Source: Palaemon carinicauda (taxonomy: Eukaryota; Arthropoda; Malacostraca; Decapoda; Palaemonidae). From it: 64,000 nt of DNA. The stretch's first letter is position 1, and each line of letters starts with the position of its first letter. The notes beneath the pieces are model-generated. The model worked only from the letters and a program-made list of their open reading frames with translations, ran no database searches and was not told where the DNA came from. The DNA is taken from positions 53,004,502-53,068,501 of the forward strand of contig NC_090768.1 of the NCBI RefSeq assembly GCF_036898095.1. The letters run 5' to 3'. The translations under genes and the position numbers were made by a program. Below, in pieces: positions 50,852 to 63,000 of this stretch.

Positions 50852-51014
50852 AATCGATTCTGACGTTTTGTTCATTCTTCTTTCAAAGCTTAAATGTTTT
50901 AAATACTATTTTAAAGGAACTTTTTAATTGAAAAACCTTTCAGTTTTTTTTCCTTTGGTCAAATAACCTGTTTATTGACGAAAGGTAAGTGGGCTCTTCT
51001 CTTTGGTGCGAAAT

Positions 51015-51072
<58 letters not shown>

Positions 51073-54000
51073 CGTTCCGATCTTTATTCTCATCCCAAGC
51101 GAGTAACGTTGTTCTCGAGTCAGCTTTTTACTCTCGTCCCTAGTCTCTGTACGGGGAGAAAGGATAAAACGTTTTTAGTTTTTATTCTCGTCCCAAGGCA
51201 CTGTACAGTGAGAGATTGAAAACGTAGTTTTGAATGAACTAGTGTTTAGTCTCCTTCCCAGCCACTGATCTTTTTATCTTAAAATATGTTTACGGTTTTT
51301 TGCTTGTATTAATGTGCTTACATTATATGACTGATTTCGCAATTATAACCTTTTGATGAGGGTAGAATTGCGTGCTTCAGGTAGAAATCAGTTTTATTCA
51401 TACCTAATGTGAATTGTTAAAAAATTCGATTTCAGTGAAATAAGTGCAAAACAGAAAATCGTAGTGATAAAGTGATATTGCGCAAAGTGTTATCAGTGTT
51501 GCGACCGAGGGTTCGTCTGTTCGTGCGTGTCGTTCGCCTAGTCCGAGACCTCTTGCAAGCTCCCAAGCCCAGGGGAGAAGTAATGTCGTACGACTTATGG
51601 GTTCGAGAGGCCTTGATCAGCGAACAGACGTTTTCCCTCTATGGTATCAGGCGTATCTCACCAAGATCGCCCCTACCATAAGACGAGAGAGACGATTTTC
51701 TCCTCGTCATCCGAAGGCTTTTCGCATAAGAAACCGTGGAACAAGGTTTCGAGGCCCTTTAAGCGAAAGTCAGTCCTTTCAGGACAGGTCCAGCGTCCTG
51801 GTTTTAACCATTAGGACAGCTCTGACCCTATGCAGTCATCGGAAGACTGCTCGCCGCCTAAACAAAAGCATAACACAGGCTCCGAGAGTCTTTTTGTAGG
51901 CAAGGTTTTGCAGTCACAGACGTTACCCTCGTCTCTTACCGCAACCATTCCCGTTGATCCTAAATGGGTTGTACGGCAAGACATGCAGAATAAGCTTGCC
52001 TCTCTTATGAAGGACTATTCTGCCGATAAGGTTCACGTTGAGCCTAGCCGTTTATCTCATCGAGATCCTGGCCTTCAGCCGCCCAAACGAACCTTTGTGC
52101 GTCCTGTTGACGTTGGCGTAGCTAAGCACGTCAGTCACGATATGTAGAGCCTCACTCGATGCGGTGTCGTGTTGATTTTCAGCCGCATTTGGACGTTAGG
52201 CCACTTACTAATGCTCCTGTTGACGTTCAGGACGTTCGCCAACCATCGGAGTTGACTTGTTTTGACGCTGAGCGTCAACCACCGCAGTCTAGAGTTGTTT
52301 TGACTGCTCAGACTAGGCAGTCAAAACAGTCTCGAGTGGACGCCGAGCGTCCTCACGCACCTGTTGTTGTTGACAGTTCACAGACTGTTAAGCAGTTACA
52401 TGACGTTGCGTCCTGGTCCGCTACTAATGCACCAGTGCGTGTGGACTCTGCTTTTCAAGCATTGCCACCACGGCAGGTCTCTCCCTTTGCTTGAGACTTG
52501 GCTATTGTCGGACAAGGTTCCTTCAGATGAGGAAGTTGCTGTTCCCCCTCCTACTGATATTCCCTTGAGGACTCTGTCAGACGGAGAGGACCCTAAAGCT
52601 GCTCAGCCCTCTCTGGACTTTAAATAAATCATGCTGATTTTTAAGGATCTTTGTCCGGACCATTTTGTAACTGCTGCTCCTCGTTCGCCTAAACGTCAGA
52701 GTTTACACTAGGCCTAGCTACTTCGAAGCCGTTGTTTTCTAAGCTAGTGCTCTCTCGCTCTTCTAAGAGAGCTTTACGTTTGCTAGGCTACTGGTTTATC
52801 ACCAGGAGGAGTTTGGGGGAGACAGCCTTTGCTTTCCCTACTTTTAAGCTGGCTTATAGAGCGAGAGTCTGATATGACACGGGAGAAGTTCTCGGCTTGG
52901 GAGTTCCTGCCTCTGCCCAGATAGACTTCTCAAACCTCATAGACTCTCCCTGGCGCCTGGCCATGAGACGCTCCAAGATTTTATGGTCGACTTCAGAGCT
53001 AGACCATCTCCTGTTAGGAGTTTTTTCGAGCGTTTGAAGTTTTGCTGTACATTATGTCATGCATAAACAAGGCTTTCAGGGATGGCTCCAATGATCTGAC
53101 AGCGACATTCTCTGCAGGAACAAGTCCCTCAGGGATGGCTCCAATGATCTGGCAGCCATGTTCACTGCAGGAGTACGTAAGAGGCAAGTGCGCTCAATGT
53201 GTTCATTGTCAAGACAATATTCACGATGAAGTCTACCAGGCTGTCTTGACAGCATTAATGGAAGGCGACTGGATGGTCTCTCTCGACCTTCAGGAGGCAT
53301 ACTTCCACATTCCTATACACCCGGATTCCCAACCGTTTCTGAGGTTTGTTTACAGGAATGTGGGGTACCAGTTTCGAGCCCTGTGCTGTGGCCTCAGTCC
53401 TGCTCCTCTCGTGTTTACGAGGCTCATGAGGAATGTGGCAAAATCCCTCCATCTATCGGGGATCCGAGCCTCCCTGTACTTGGACGACTGGCTTCTCAGA
53501 GCATCGTCCAGTCTTCGCTGTCTGCAGGATCTACATTGGACATTGAGTCTGGCCAGGGAGTTGGGACTTTTGGTCAACCTAAAAGTCCCAACTGATCCCA
53601 TCCCAGATTATTCTATATTTGGGGATGGAGATTCGCAGTCCAGTTTTTTCGGACTTTTCCGTCTGCCACCGAATAGAACAAGCCCTGCTCGAAGTCCAAC
53701 TAATGCTGAAAAGAAAACGTTTGTTCAGTCAGGAGTTGGAACAGTCTCGTAGGGACTCTCTCATCCCTGGAGCAGTTTGTCTCACTAGGGAGACTACACC
53801 TTCTGCCTCTCCTGTTCCATCTAGCCTCTCAGTGGAACTAGGACAAGACGTTAGAGACGGTATCATTCCCAGTCTCCGAACCAGTAAAGGCATGCCTGAA
53901 ATGGTGGGACAGCAATATCAGTCTGAGAGAGGGACTATCCCTAGCAGTCAAGAACCCAAACCACGTGTTGTTCTCAGACGCGTCGGATTTGGGTTGGGGT

Positions 54001-57000
54001 GCGACCCTGGACGGTCGGGAATGCTCGGGTCTGTGGACCTCAAGTCAGAAGAGCATGCACATCAACGGCAAGGAGCTATTACCAGTCCACTTGGCCTTGA
54101 TGATATTCGAAAGCTTCTTCTAAACTAAGTGGTAGAGGTCAACTCAGACAACACCACAGCTTTGGCGTACATCTCCAAGCAAGGAGGCACACACTCCTTC
54201 ACGCTGCTCGAGATCGCAAGGGACCTTCTCTTATGGTCAAGAAATCGAGGCATCTCCCTGTTGACGAGATTCATCCAGGGGGACTTGAACGTCTTGGCAG
54301 ACTGTCTCAGTCGGAGGGGTCAGGTGATACCCACGGAATGGACCCTCCACAAGGACGTGGACAAGAGTCTTTGGGCTACTTGGGGTCAACCCACCATAGA
54401 CCTCTTTGCCTCCTCGTTGACCAAAAGGTTACCAATCTATTGCTCTCCAGTCCTAGATACAGAAGCAATCCACATAGACGCGTTTCTACTGGATTGGTCT
54501 CTTCTGGACTTATATGCATTCCCACCATTCAAGATGGTCAACAAGGTACTGCAGAAGTTCGCCTCTCACGAAGGGACAAGGTTGACGTTGGTTGCTACCC
54601 TCTGGCCCGCGAGAGAGTGGTTCACCGAGGTACTTCAATGGCTGGTAGACTTTCCAAGAAGTCTTCCTCTAAGGGTAGATCTGTTACGTCAGCCCCACGT
54701 AAAGAATGTCCATCAAAGCCTCCCCGCTCTTCGTCTGATTTCCTTCAGACTATCGAAAGACTCTCAAGAGCTCGAGGCTTTTCGAAGGAGGCAGCCAGTG
54801 CGATTGCAAGAGCGAGGAGAGCTTCTACCATTAGAGTATACCAGTCGAAGTGGGAAGTCTTTCGAGACTGGTGCAAGTCAGCATCTGTGTCCTCGTCCAG
54901 TATCTCTGTAGCCCAAATCGCAGATTTTCTTTTACATCTGAGAAAGGTTCGCTCCCTTTCAGCTCCCACGATTAAGGGCTACAGGAGCATGTTGGCTTCG
55001 GTCTTTCGACATAGAGGCTTAGATCTTTCCAACAATAAAGATCTCCAAGATCTCCTTAAGTCTTTCGAGACCTCTAAGGAACGTCGTTTGGCAACTCCTA
55101 GATGGAACTTAGATGTGGTCCTAAGGTTCTTCATGTCAGACAGGTTTGAGCCATTACATTCAGCCTCCCTGAAGGATCTCATCCTCAAGACACTTTTCCT
55201 AGTGTGCTTGGCTTCGGCTAAAAGGGTCAGTGAACTTCATGCCTTCAGTAAGAACATCGGCTTTTCTACAGAAAAAGCCACTTGTTCACTTCAACTTGGT
55301 TTCCTGGCCAAAAATGAACTGCCTTCTCGTCCTTGGCCTAAATCTTTTGATATTCCTTGCTTATCAGAGATCGTAGGCAACGAACTGGAAAGAGTATTAT
55401 GTCCTGTTAGAGCTCTTAAGTTCTATTTAGCTCGTACTAAGTCATTACGAGGTAAATCTGAGGCATTATGGTGCTCAGTTAAGAAACCATCATTGCCTAT
55501 GTCAAAGAATGCTTTGTCATTTTTTATCAGATTTTTAATACGAGAAGCTCATTCTCACTTGAATGAGAAAGACCTATGTTTGCTTAAGGTTAAGACGCAC
55601 GAAGTTAGAGCTATAGCAACCTCCGTGGCCTTCAAGCAAAATAAATCTCTGCAAAGAATTATGTACGCGACTTTTTGGAGAAGCAAGTCAGTGTTCGCGT
55701 CATTTTACTTAAAAGATGTCCAGACTCTTTACGACTGCTACACACTGGGTCCATTCGTTGCAGCGAGTGCAGTAGTGGGTGAGGGTTCTACCACTACATT
55801 ACCCTAATTCCAATATCCTTTTTAATCTGTCTCTTGAAATGTTTTTAATATTGTTTTTTGGGTTGTACGGAAGGCTAAGAAGCCTTTCGCATCCTGGTTG
55901 ATTTGGCGGGTGGTCAAAGTCATTTCTTGAGAGCGCCCAGATTAGGGGTTTGATGAGGTCTTGTTGTATGGGTTGCAGCCCTTAATACTTCAGCTCCTGG
56001 GAGTCTTTCAGCATCCTAAGAGGATCGCTGGGCTTCGTGAGGAAGACAGACTAATAAGGCAGAGTAATCGTCTAAGTCAACTTCCTTACCAGGTACCTTT
56101 ATATGGTGAGGGATTACTGTGTTAGGATATGTGATATGATTAACAGTACTTTTAGTTATAATGTACATGATCCCCAAGAGAAGGAAATATCTCATTTGTC
56201 CTGTGGATTAAACTGCAGGTGGATTCCAAAGTATAAGTATATGGAAATTTAAAATAACAAAATAAAAAGGTATGAAGAAAATGTTTTCTTTAATATATTA
56301 AAAAATAAAGTTATGTATGGAAACTGCCTAAAAGAGGAGTGCATAAGTATGACACCATGTCGTCATGGAAGGAAATATAGAGGAAAAGACACATGGGTTT
56401 ATAATCAGTGGATAATTGAAAATAATAAAACATTTAAGCTCTGACAGATGTATACATGATCATTTTTTTTTTAGAAAAATGTTCTAATACTGGTGGAAAG
56501 GAAAACAAAGACCCCCAGACACAAAATACTTCAAAGAAATTTCCACCAAAATCTTTGGCAGAACATATTTGTGTGTGTAAATTGAAATTGTTAATCCTCT
56601 GGCTAGTGAGGGAGTGTGTCACATAGAAGCTGAGGAGGGTGCTGGTTCACATGACTTGTAAGTACAGTATAGCAAATGTGATCCTTGTATAGAAAAGAAA
56701 TTAGACTAAATTATCTTTAAACTGTTAAAAATGATGAAGTATGAAGTTGAAAATTAGAAGTAAACATTATCAAAGTGATAAAAATTTCACAGGAATGAAA
56801 GCTACAATGAATAGTACACCAGTCTCCATAAGCCACCCAGCATGACAAGGAAATTGTAAAACTGACTGAATTGCGAATTAAATAAAGCTTAACAAAAAGC
56901 CAATTAATAGAATACTAATAACCACTAAAGAGGAAAGTGTGAGACTCTGACTCCTCTTTATGTACTTTTAGGAGCTGAACAAATTAAACAGAAAATGAAA

Positions 57001-60000
57001 TGAATCATGTTTAATGGAAAATCTCTTAATTAAGGCAATGCTCAATTTGAGAAAGGCGTTTCAGGGTAGAGCATTAATTCTTTCTGAGGTAAAGCATTGA
57101 GTTGTCTCGATAAAAGTCACACAGTGAGGGGAAGGGAAGTCACATGCAGGACTTAGAATAAACAACTGAAACTTTGCATTCTTATATGGAATAAATTAGT
57201 GTGACTGATATTTTCCTCATCCATAGAATTAAGGAAAGAGATTATCTATGAAAATAAGGTAGCAGATGATTGCTGGACTTATAATGGAGCAAATTAAGCT
57301 CGTATTATAAAGGAAGGGAATCATCAAATACATTTGTTTCACTTTCGATTGCAATAATTAATTCAAAAGATAGATTTGCTCTCCATATTTTTAATTTTTA
57401 ATGAATTGATGATCTGATTTTGTTCTGTCACCATTTTTAATTTTCAATGCAGTTATTTATCATTACAGTACATGATTTGAAAATGGCTTTACTATTCCCT
57501 CTTCTAGCCAATTTTTACTTTACAATTGTCTCCTTTATTTTCAGGTTGGATGATGTAAAAAGTAAAGTGTATGGTTTGGCTTTGAGTTGCTGGCCCGATC
57601 GTGGCATATGTGCTGCATGTGTAGCTCTTCTCTACATGAGTAATCAAGATGCTGAACCTCTAAGAGTTGTTTTGTCTTCAGCATTTCTGGTAAGGACGTT
57701 TCTAATCTAATGGGTGCAATATTTCTCTGTATAGAGCTGTAATTTGTAATTGTTCCGGCGTAGATACAAACCCTCCACTATTTATAGGGATATACTTTCG
57801 GCGTAGCTGAAGGACTACCCCTATAAATAGCTCCAGGTTTGTATACTAGGGAAAATAAAAATTAATTACAAATTTATTATGTTTTGGGGGATTTTCTGCA
57901 ACCTATATTAGATAATAAAGTCTTTTCCCCTTGGATAATGCTTGATAAATAACTTGCAGTAACCAGACTGTCAACAATAAGTTAAGGTATAAAAAGATTT
58001 TCCGACATCCTTGAAAATACATTTGGTTGTTTTGCCATGTCATTCATCCATACATTCACACAAATTTAAGCGAATGTGACATGCCTAGGCTGTGACTTGA
58101 AGTGAATGAAAATCAAAGTTGTTAAGAGTGGAAGATGTCTTTTTTACACTACCACTTTATTTACCAAAGTCTCCTCAGTGCTGGAACAAAGGCTTTTACA
58201 CATTTCATTCCGAGAATTTTGTTTATTTTACTTTTTATTTTAGATGAAGATTTCCAGTAAAGAATGAAAATTAACAGTACAAAACCTCCGGGTAGGCATT
58301 GAAACAATTGATTCTTATTTAAAGATTGTGTGAGGTAGTCGCAAAGTGGGTAGATAGAAAGAAATTGTTGCTGCTTGCTCATAGTTTACAAGACCATTAG
58401 AGGGGTACAGCACAAGTAATCCGGTTGAATAGCCTTGGAGGAAACGAGGCAGTACAGTATATGGTATATATCTATGTAATTACACCACTAGCCTATACTG
58501 TATGTTGCTTTCAGACCTTTTTTTATTTTTGTTTCAGTTATGTTTAGAATTATTGAAGTAGGTAGCACATGCCCCATGTAATTTTACTTTAATTGGTATA
58601 TCTGTTATCTAGATCCCCTCCCTCTTCCCTTGAATTTCAAAGGGTAATTGGAGACAAAGATGGTGAAATGTAACATTTGAATATTTTTCCCATTATGCAA
58701 TTATTTGGTAGTATTGTTCTATAATTACAATATTAGCAAAATCAGCACTTTAGGTTATCTCCATTATTTTTTGTGTGATATATTGAATGATTTGAATTTA
58801 AAATGCTTTAGAGTAACATTGAAAATAGATAAAAGTTAGATTATTCAAACATTGATTAAAACACTCACAATCTGACTGTTACGACTTATTTTTTTTTTTT
58901 GGTAATACCAAGAACCTAGTCCATGCAAATTTCCCATGGGAGAAAAGCATTCAGATTTGCAATATAAAAATATATTACAATTGGAAGATTGGTTACTTTG
59001 AATGGGTATAATAATAATGCCATCATAGCACTGAATATCAGAAAAATGTATATGAAGTAGCATAGCGGTAAAATAAAATTAAAAAAATTCTTTACAGGTA
59101 CTTCAGACCAGGAATGAGAAATGTTCCAAGATGAAGCTGGACAAGCGTCAAGCGCAAGAACATCTTGCGGTCACAGAAATAAGAGATGTTTTGGAACAGT
59201 TGTGTAATGGAGAAACAAGAAGCAGCGCAGCTGCAACTCTCCTGGGAATGTTGGAAATGGGCGTTATTTCATCTGCTAAAGCACTCACTTTACCTCGGGA
59301 TAAGATGGACACTACTCAAGAAACAAATGACTCCACTGATTCAGAAATCTTGCATTCGCAAGTGATGTCTGATGATCATGCACTTTTGTATATAGAAGGA
59401 ATGAGGCTGTGTGTTGAATTATCAAAAATATATGAACTTCCTTGGCCAGTAAAACTACTACATAATTTAGCTGAATGCAACCAGTGGTTTATGTTTATAA
59501 TTTTAGCCCAGGTTTTCAAGTGCCCTAGGGTACAATCCTTGAAGAGTGCAGAGTCATTTCAAAGCATAGCTTTAAAGGAGCACATGACATTTGCGCTTTC
59601 ACACATCCACTATTATCGAGATGGAATATTACAACGCCAGGGTTCAAGAACCTCTAATCGTGATTTGAGGTCTTCTCTTTATTCTAGAATTGGTATACAG
59701 GGCAGAGTAGATTCAGCATCGCCTCCCCATAGTAGTGGCGATGAAAAGCAAAGAAGTGGTAGTAGTCCAAGTGAATACGATTTTTCTGTTATTGATGATG
59801 CATTGTCTATTACTACCACTGAAACTTGCTTTGATATAGGTCTTGATGCATGGCTATCTTGTGGACTCACAGACTTTTATTCAATTTTGTTAGCCTGCCA
59901 TCAGAAAGAAAATCCTGCGCCAGAGTTGGCTACAGCAGCAGTTGCCTTGGAGGCTCCTATTTTTTCAGTTTTGGCTGCATGTTATGATAAGGAACAGTCG

Positions 60001-63000
60001 GTGACTCATTTTGCAGTATGGCTGTATACTCAGTTGAGAAAAGAAAGCAAAAAGATGTTGCATTCTATGATAATTAAGAGTGAAATACACCAGTTGTTGG
60101 CCAATGAAAGTAAAAAAATTGATAGATTTACTCACAGGAGTGAATGTTGCCGTTCATGTGATATGTATGTATTGCAGTCCGGGTTGAATGAGGTTAAGCA
60201 TTTCCTTCTCAGGCACATTTCTGAAGGGTCTGTTGATGTTCCCATCGAAGGATTGAAAATATTTTTCCCAAATTCACCATTGCTTCCATTACTTGAGGCA
60301 TTGCATGAAGTGAATACAAAATGCAGACAAGAGACAGTTGCAGATCAGCTATCCTTATGTGCAATGACAATGACAGAAGCATTGCAAAAGAAGCTGGATG
60401 CAATCAGTAAGAACAGAGACTGGTTTGGTCTCTTTGTTGTTGATGTCATTGGAAGTGCACTGGATGACTATATTACAAATAGTCATTTGCAATTCCAGTT
60501 ATTGTATGCACTTAAGGCTGTAAGCCAGCAGCAGCCATTCTGCCATAGTGGCATAAATTGGAGTTTGACAAGTGACTTATGTGAAGCATTTGGTGCTGTT
60601 AGGTTAAAGATAAGTTTCAAAGATTTGCTTCATAGTTTTGAGACAGGGGACATGAGATCCTTTGCAGAAAAGATGGTTTCATCCCTCACTAGTAAAAAGT
60701 ATTTTACTGAGGCCTTGAAAGTGTCTCAACTTGTTAGTCTCCCTATATATGAGATATTGTGTGCTCAGGTTCAGGCTAAATTTGAAAAAGAACACGTTAC
60801 CATCCTTGAAAGTACGTCGGCTTTTGAAGATTTTTTAAAGAGAAGTCATCTTCAGCTTTGCCAGGAAGAAGTTCCTTCAGAACATGCTGTTTGTTGCTTT
60901 GTTAGCTTAAGTAAGGATCTTGAAAGATATGACTTTAAATACCTTTGTCTTCAGTATGCTGTAATCTGGATGTACCAAACTCAACACAGTTCTTCTTCTT
61001 CAACCGCAACAACTCCTGTCCAGCGTGCGTCAAGATTCCTAGGAACATTTAGTGAGGATTCTGAAGATTTGGAGTGTGAGATGTGGCTTACATACATCAA
61101 AGCTTTACCTGGTTGCCCAGAGCTTCCTGTCAGTCCATTGAAACATTTAGGGCATTGGCCATGGGAGGGCAAGGATGGAAGGAGTTCTCTTAACAGAAAC
61201 ATAATTTTAAAGTCAGCTGGAATAAAAGACACTTCTGTTGTTAGAAGCATTTCGGAGGAAGATGAAAACGACCAAGACTCGATGTCTCCTCAGTCCCAAC
61301 TTAGCAGCGACAGTGAAGTGGTGTTCCTGAGCAGTGATGGCTCACACCCATCATCCACAAGAAAACTGAACTTGAACATTAACAAAGAGAAGTTAGCATT
61401 GATGCGAGAACATTTAATGCAAAATGAAACTTGTATTAAGTCTGTGGATATGGTTGTGGGCTTTTGCCTTGACAGAGGTATGCTCATCACTGCATGTAGA
61501 ATACTGAAGTTCTTCAACAAGACACACAAGGTAATTATACGCTTTTTAAATTTAATTTTTTATTTCACGTCCATAGTGGAGGTGATTGCATTTTTGTTAT
61601 ATGAGTGTGGACTTGTATTGCTTGAAAGGTATGATTGTAATGGTTTGACTTTATAAGGGTAGTCTTTTAGTAGCTGTAATTGGCTAAGATATGCATCAAA
61701 TGCAGTTTGCATGGCAAAATTTAATTTACAATTTTGTAAGCTCGCATAACATTCATATAATTGCTTGAAACTTCTAAAATTATCATGTTGATGACTTCCA
61801 GAGGGAACTGTAAAATACATAATCTTAGGAACTGGTTAAAAGCTGCATAATTAACCTTTAGAATATTATACAGGTTATATACTGTACTGTATATTGATAA
61901 TTTAAATTCTCCATATTTTCTCATCATCAAAGCTGAAACACATTTTGAATGTTTCAGGATGTTGATACAATTCTGCAAATACTTGCATTAGCCGATGGAA
62001 ATGGAAATGAGAAACTTGACGATGAGAGTACATGTAGTGCAGATTCATTCAAAACTTCATCTCAAGCTACATCCAGAAAGAAACAGACCAGAAGTGAGTA
62101 GTTTGATAAATCTTCTTTCAAAATCTTACTACTGTGTATTCATGGGAGATTGACCTTTCAAGTGTTCTCATATGGCCCATGGGCAAATTATTTTCACATT
62201 GGTGAAGGCAGGTTTTAATATAAATTGCATTTCAACAAAGGTACCATCATTTTCTTCTGCTATCTCTGCTCTAAAAGGTTTCAAGTGGCTGACCCTCCAA
62301 ATGCTTGGAATGGAACACCCTTGATAGTAGAGGGATTATTCTATAGCTATTGATTTTATTTTCATATTTTCTTTATTACCAGATCGGAACATCAGTATTG
62401 GCAGCAGTCTTAGTGTGCTTTCTTTGGATCCTGATGATGACCTTGGGATAAAAACTCCATCATTAATTCGGAAATCTGTTGGTAAGAACCCAACAGAGTA
62501 CAGTACACTTTTCATAAACTATGTGGCTTTGTACGATTCTATAAAGATTATAATGTTCCACAGTTTCAGTCTAATGTTTGGATAATTTAGATACAGTATA
62601 CAGTATTGTAGCATGTGATTTGTGACAATGATAAGTTACGAAGTAAGACATTATTTTCTTCAAAGTTTTGTTCAAAGAATGTTAAAAAGATTTTTTATAG
62701 TGTACAGTATATGGGTAGAGGAAGTTATGTATTGAACTGCACATTTTCTTGAAGTCTCCACAATTTGAAATGCCAGTTACCTTACTGTTATGAATATAGT
62801 ATTAGAGGGTGACTTATGAATATAGTATTAGAAGGTGATAGTGTTTAGACAATTTTCTCAATAAGCAGATGCATACAAATAGGATTTCATGTCATCTTGG
62901 AAAAATGAAGTCTCCTCAAAGTAATGAAAGGCAATGTGTATCCATTTATATTTACATTGTTTTTGTTTTTAACAATGAAGGTTTACTTGTATTCAAATCC

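Larger units (their letters stand above)
49779..56098 (+). mobile_element. DIRS1-like retrotransposon copy E (family 2, RT damaged, right end missing)
   Basis: Starts ttaaatatttaacttagcc and has a left terminal-repeat region (49799-49952, diverged: CCGGTGAATATATAATAGC). It runs through leader, gag, partial RT, RNase H, recombinase and the 3' untranslated stretch to 'cttaccaggtacct' at about 56098, where similarity to B and C stops. The internal complementary region and right inverted repeat are absent. More diverged than C or D, hence probably older, and immobile in its present form. Confidence 0.9.

Noticed and set aside
50740..51219. Open frames with long ER repeats
   Set aside because: Translations of (GA)n arrays in the DIRS copy E leader.
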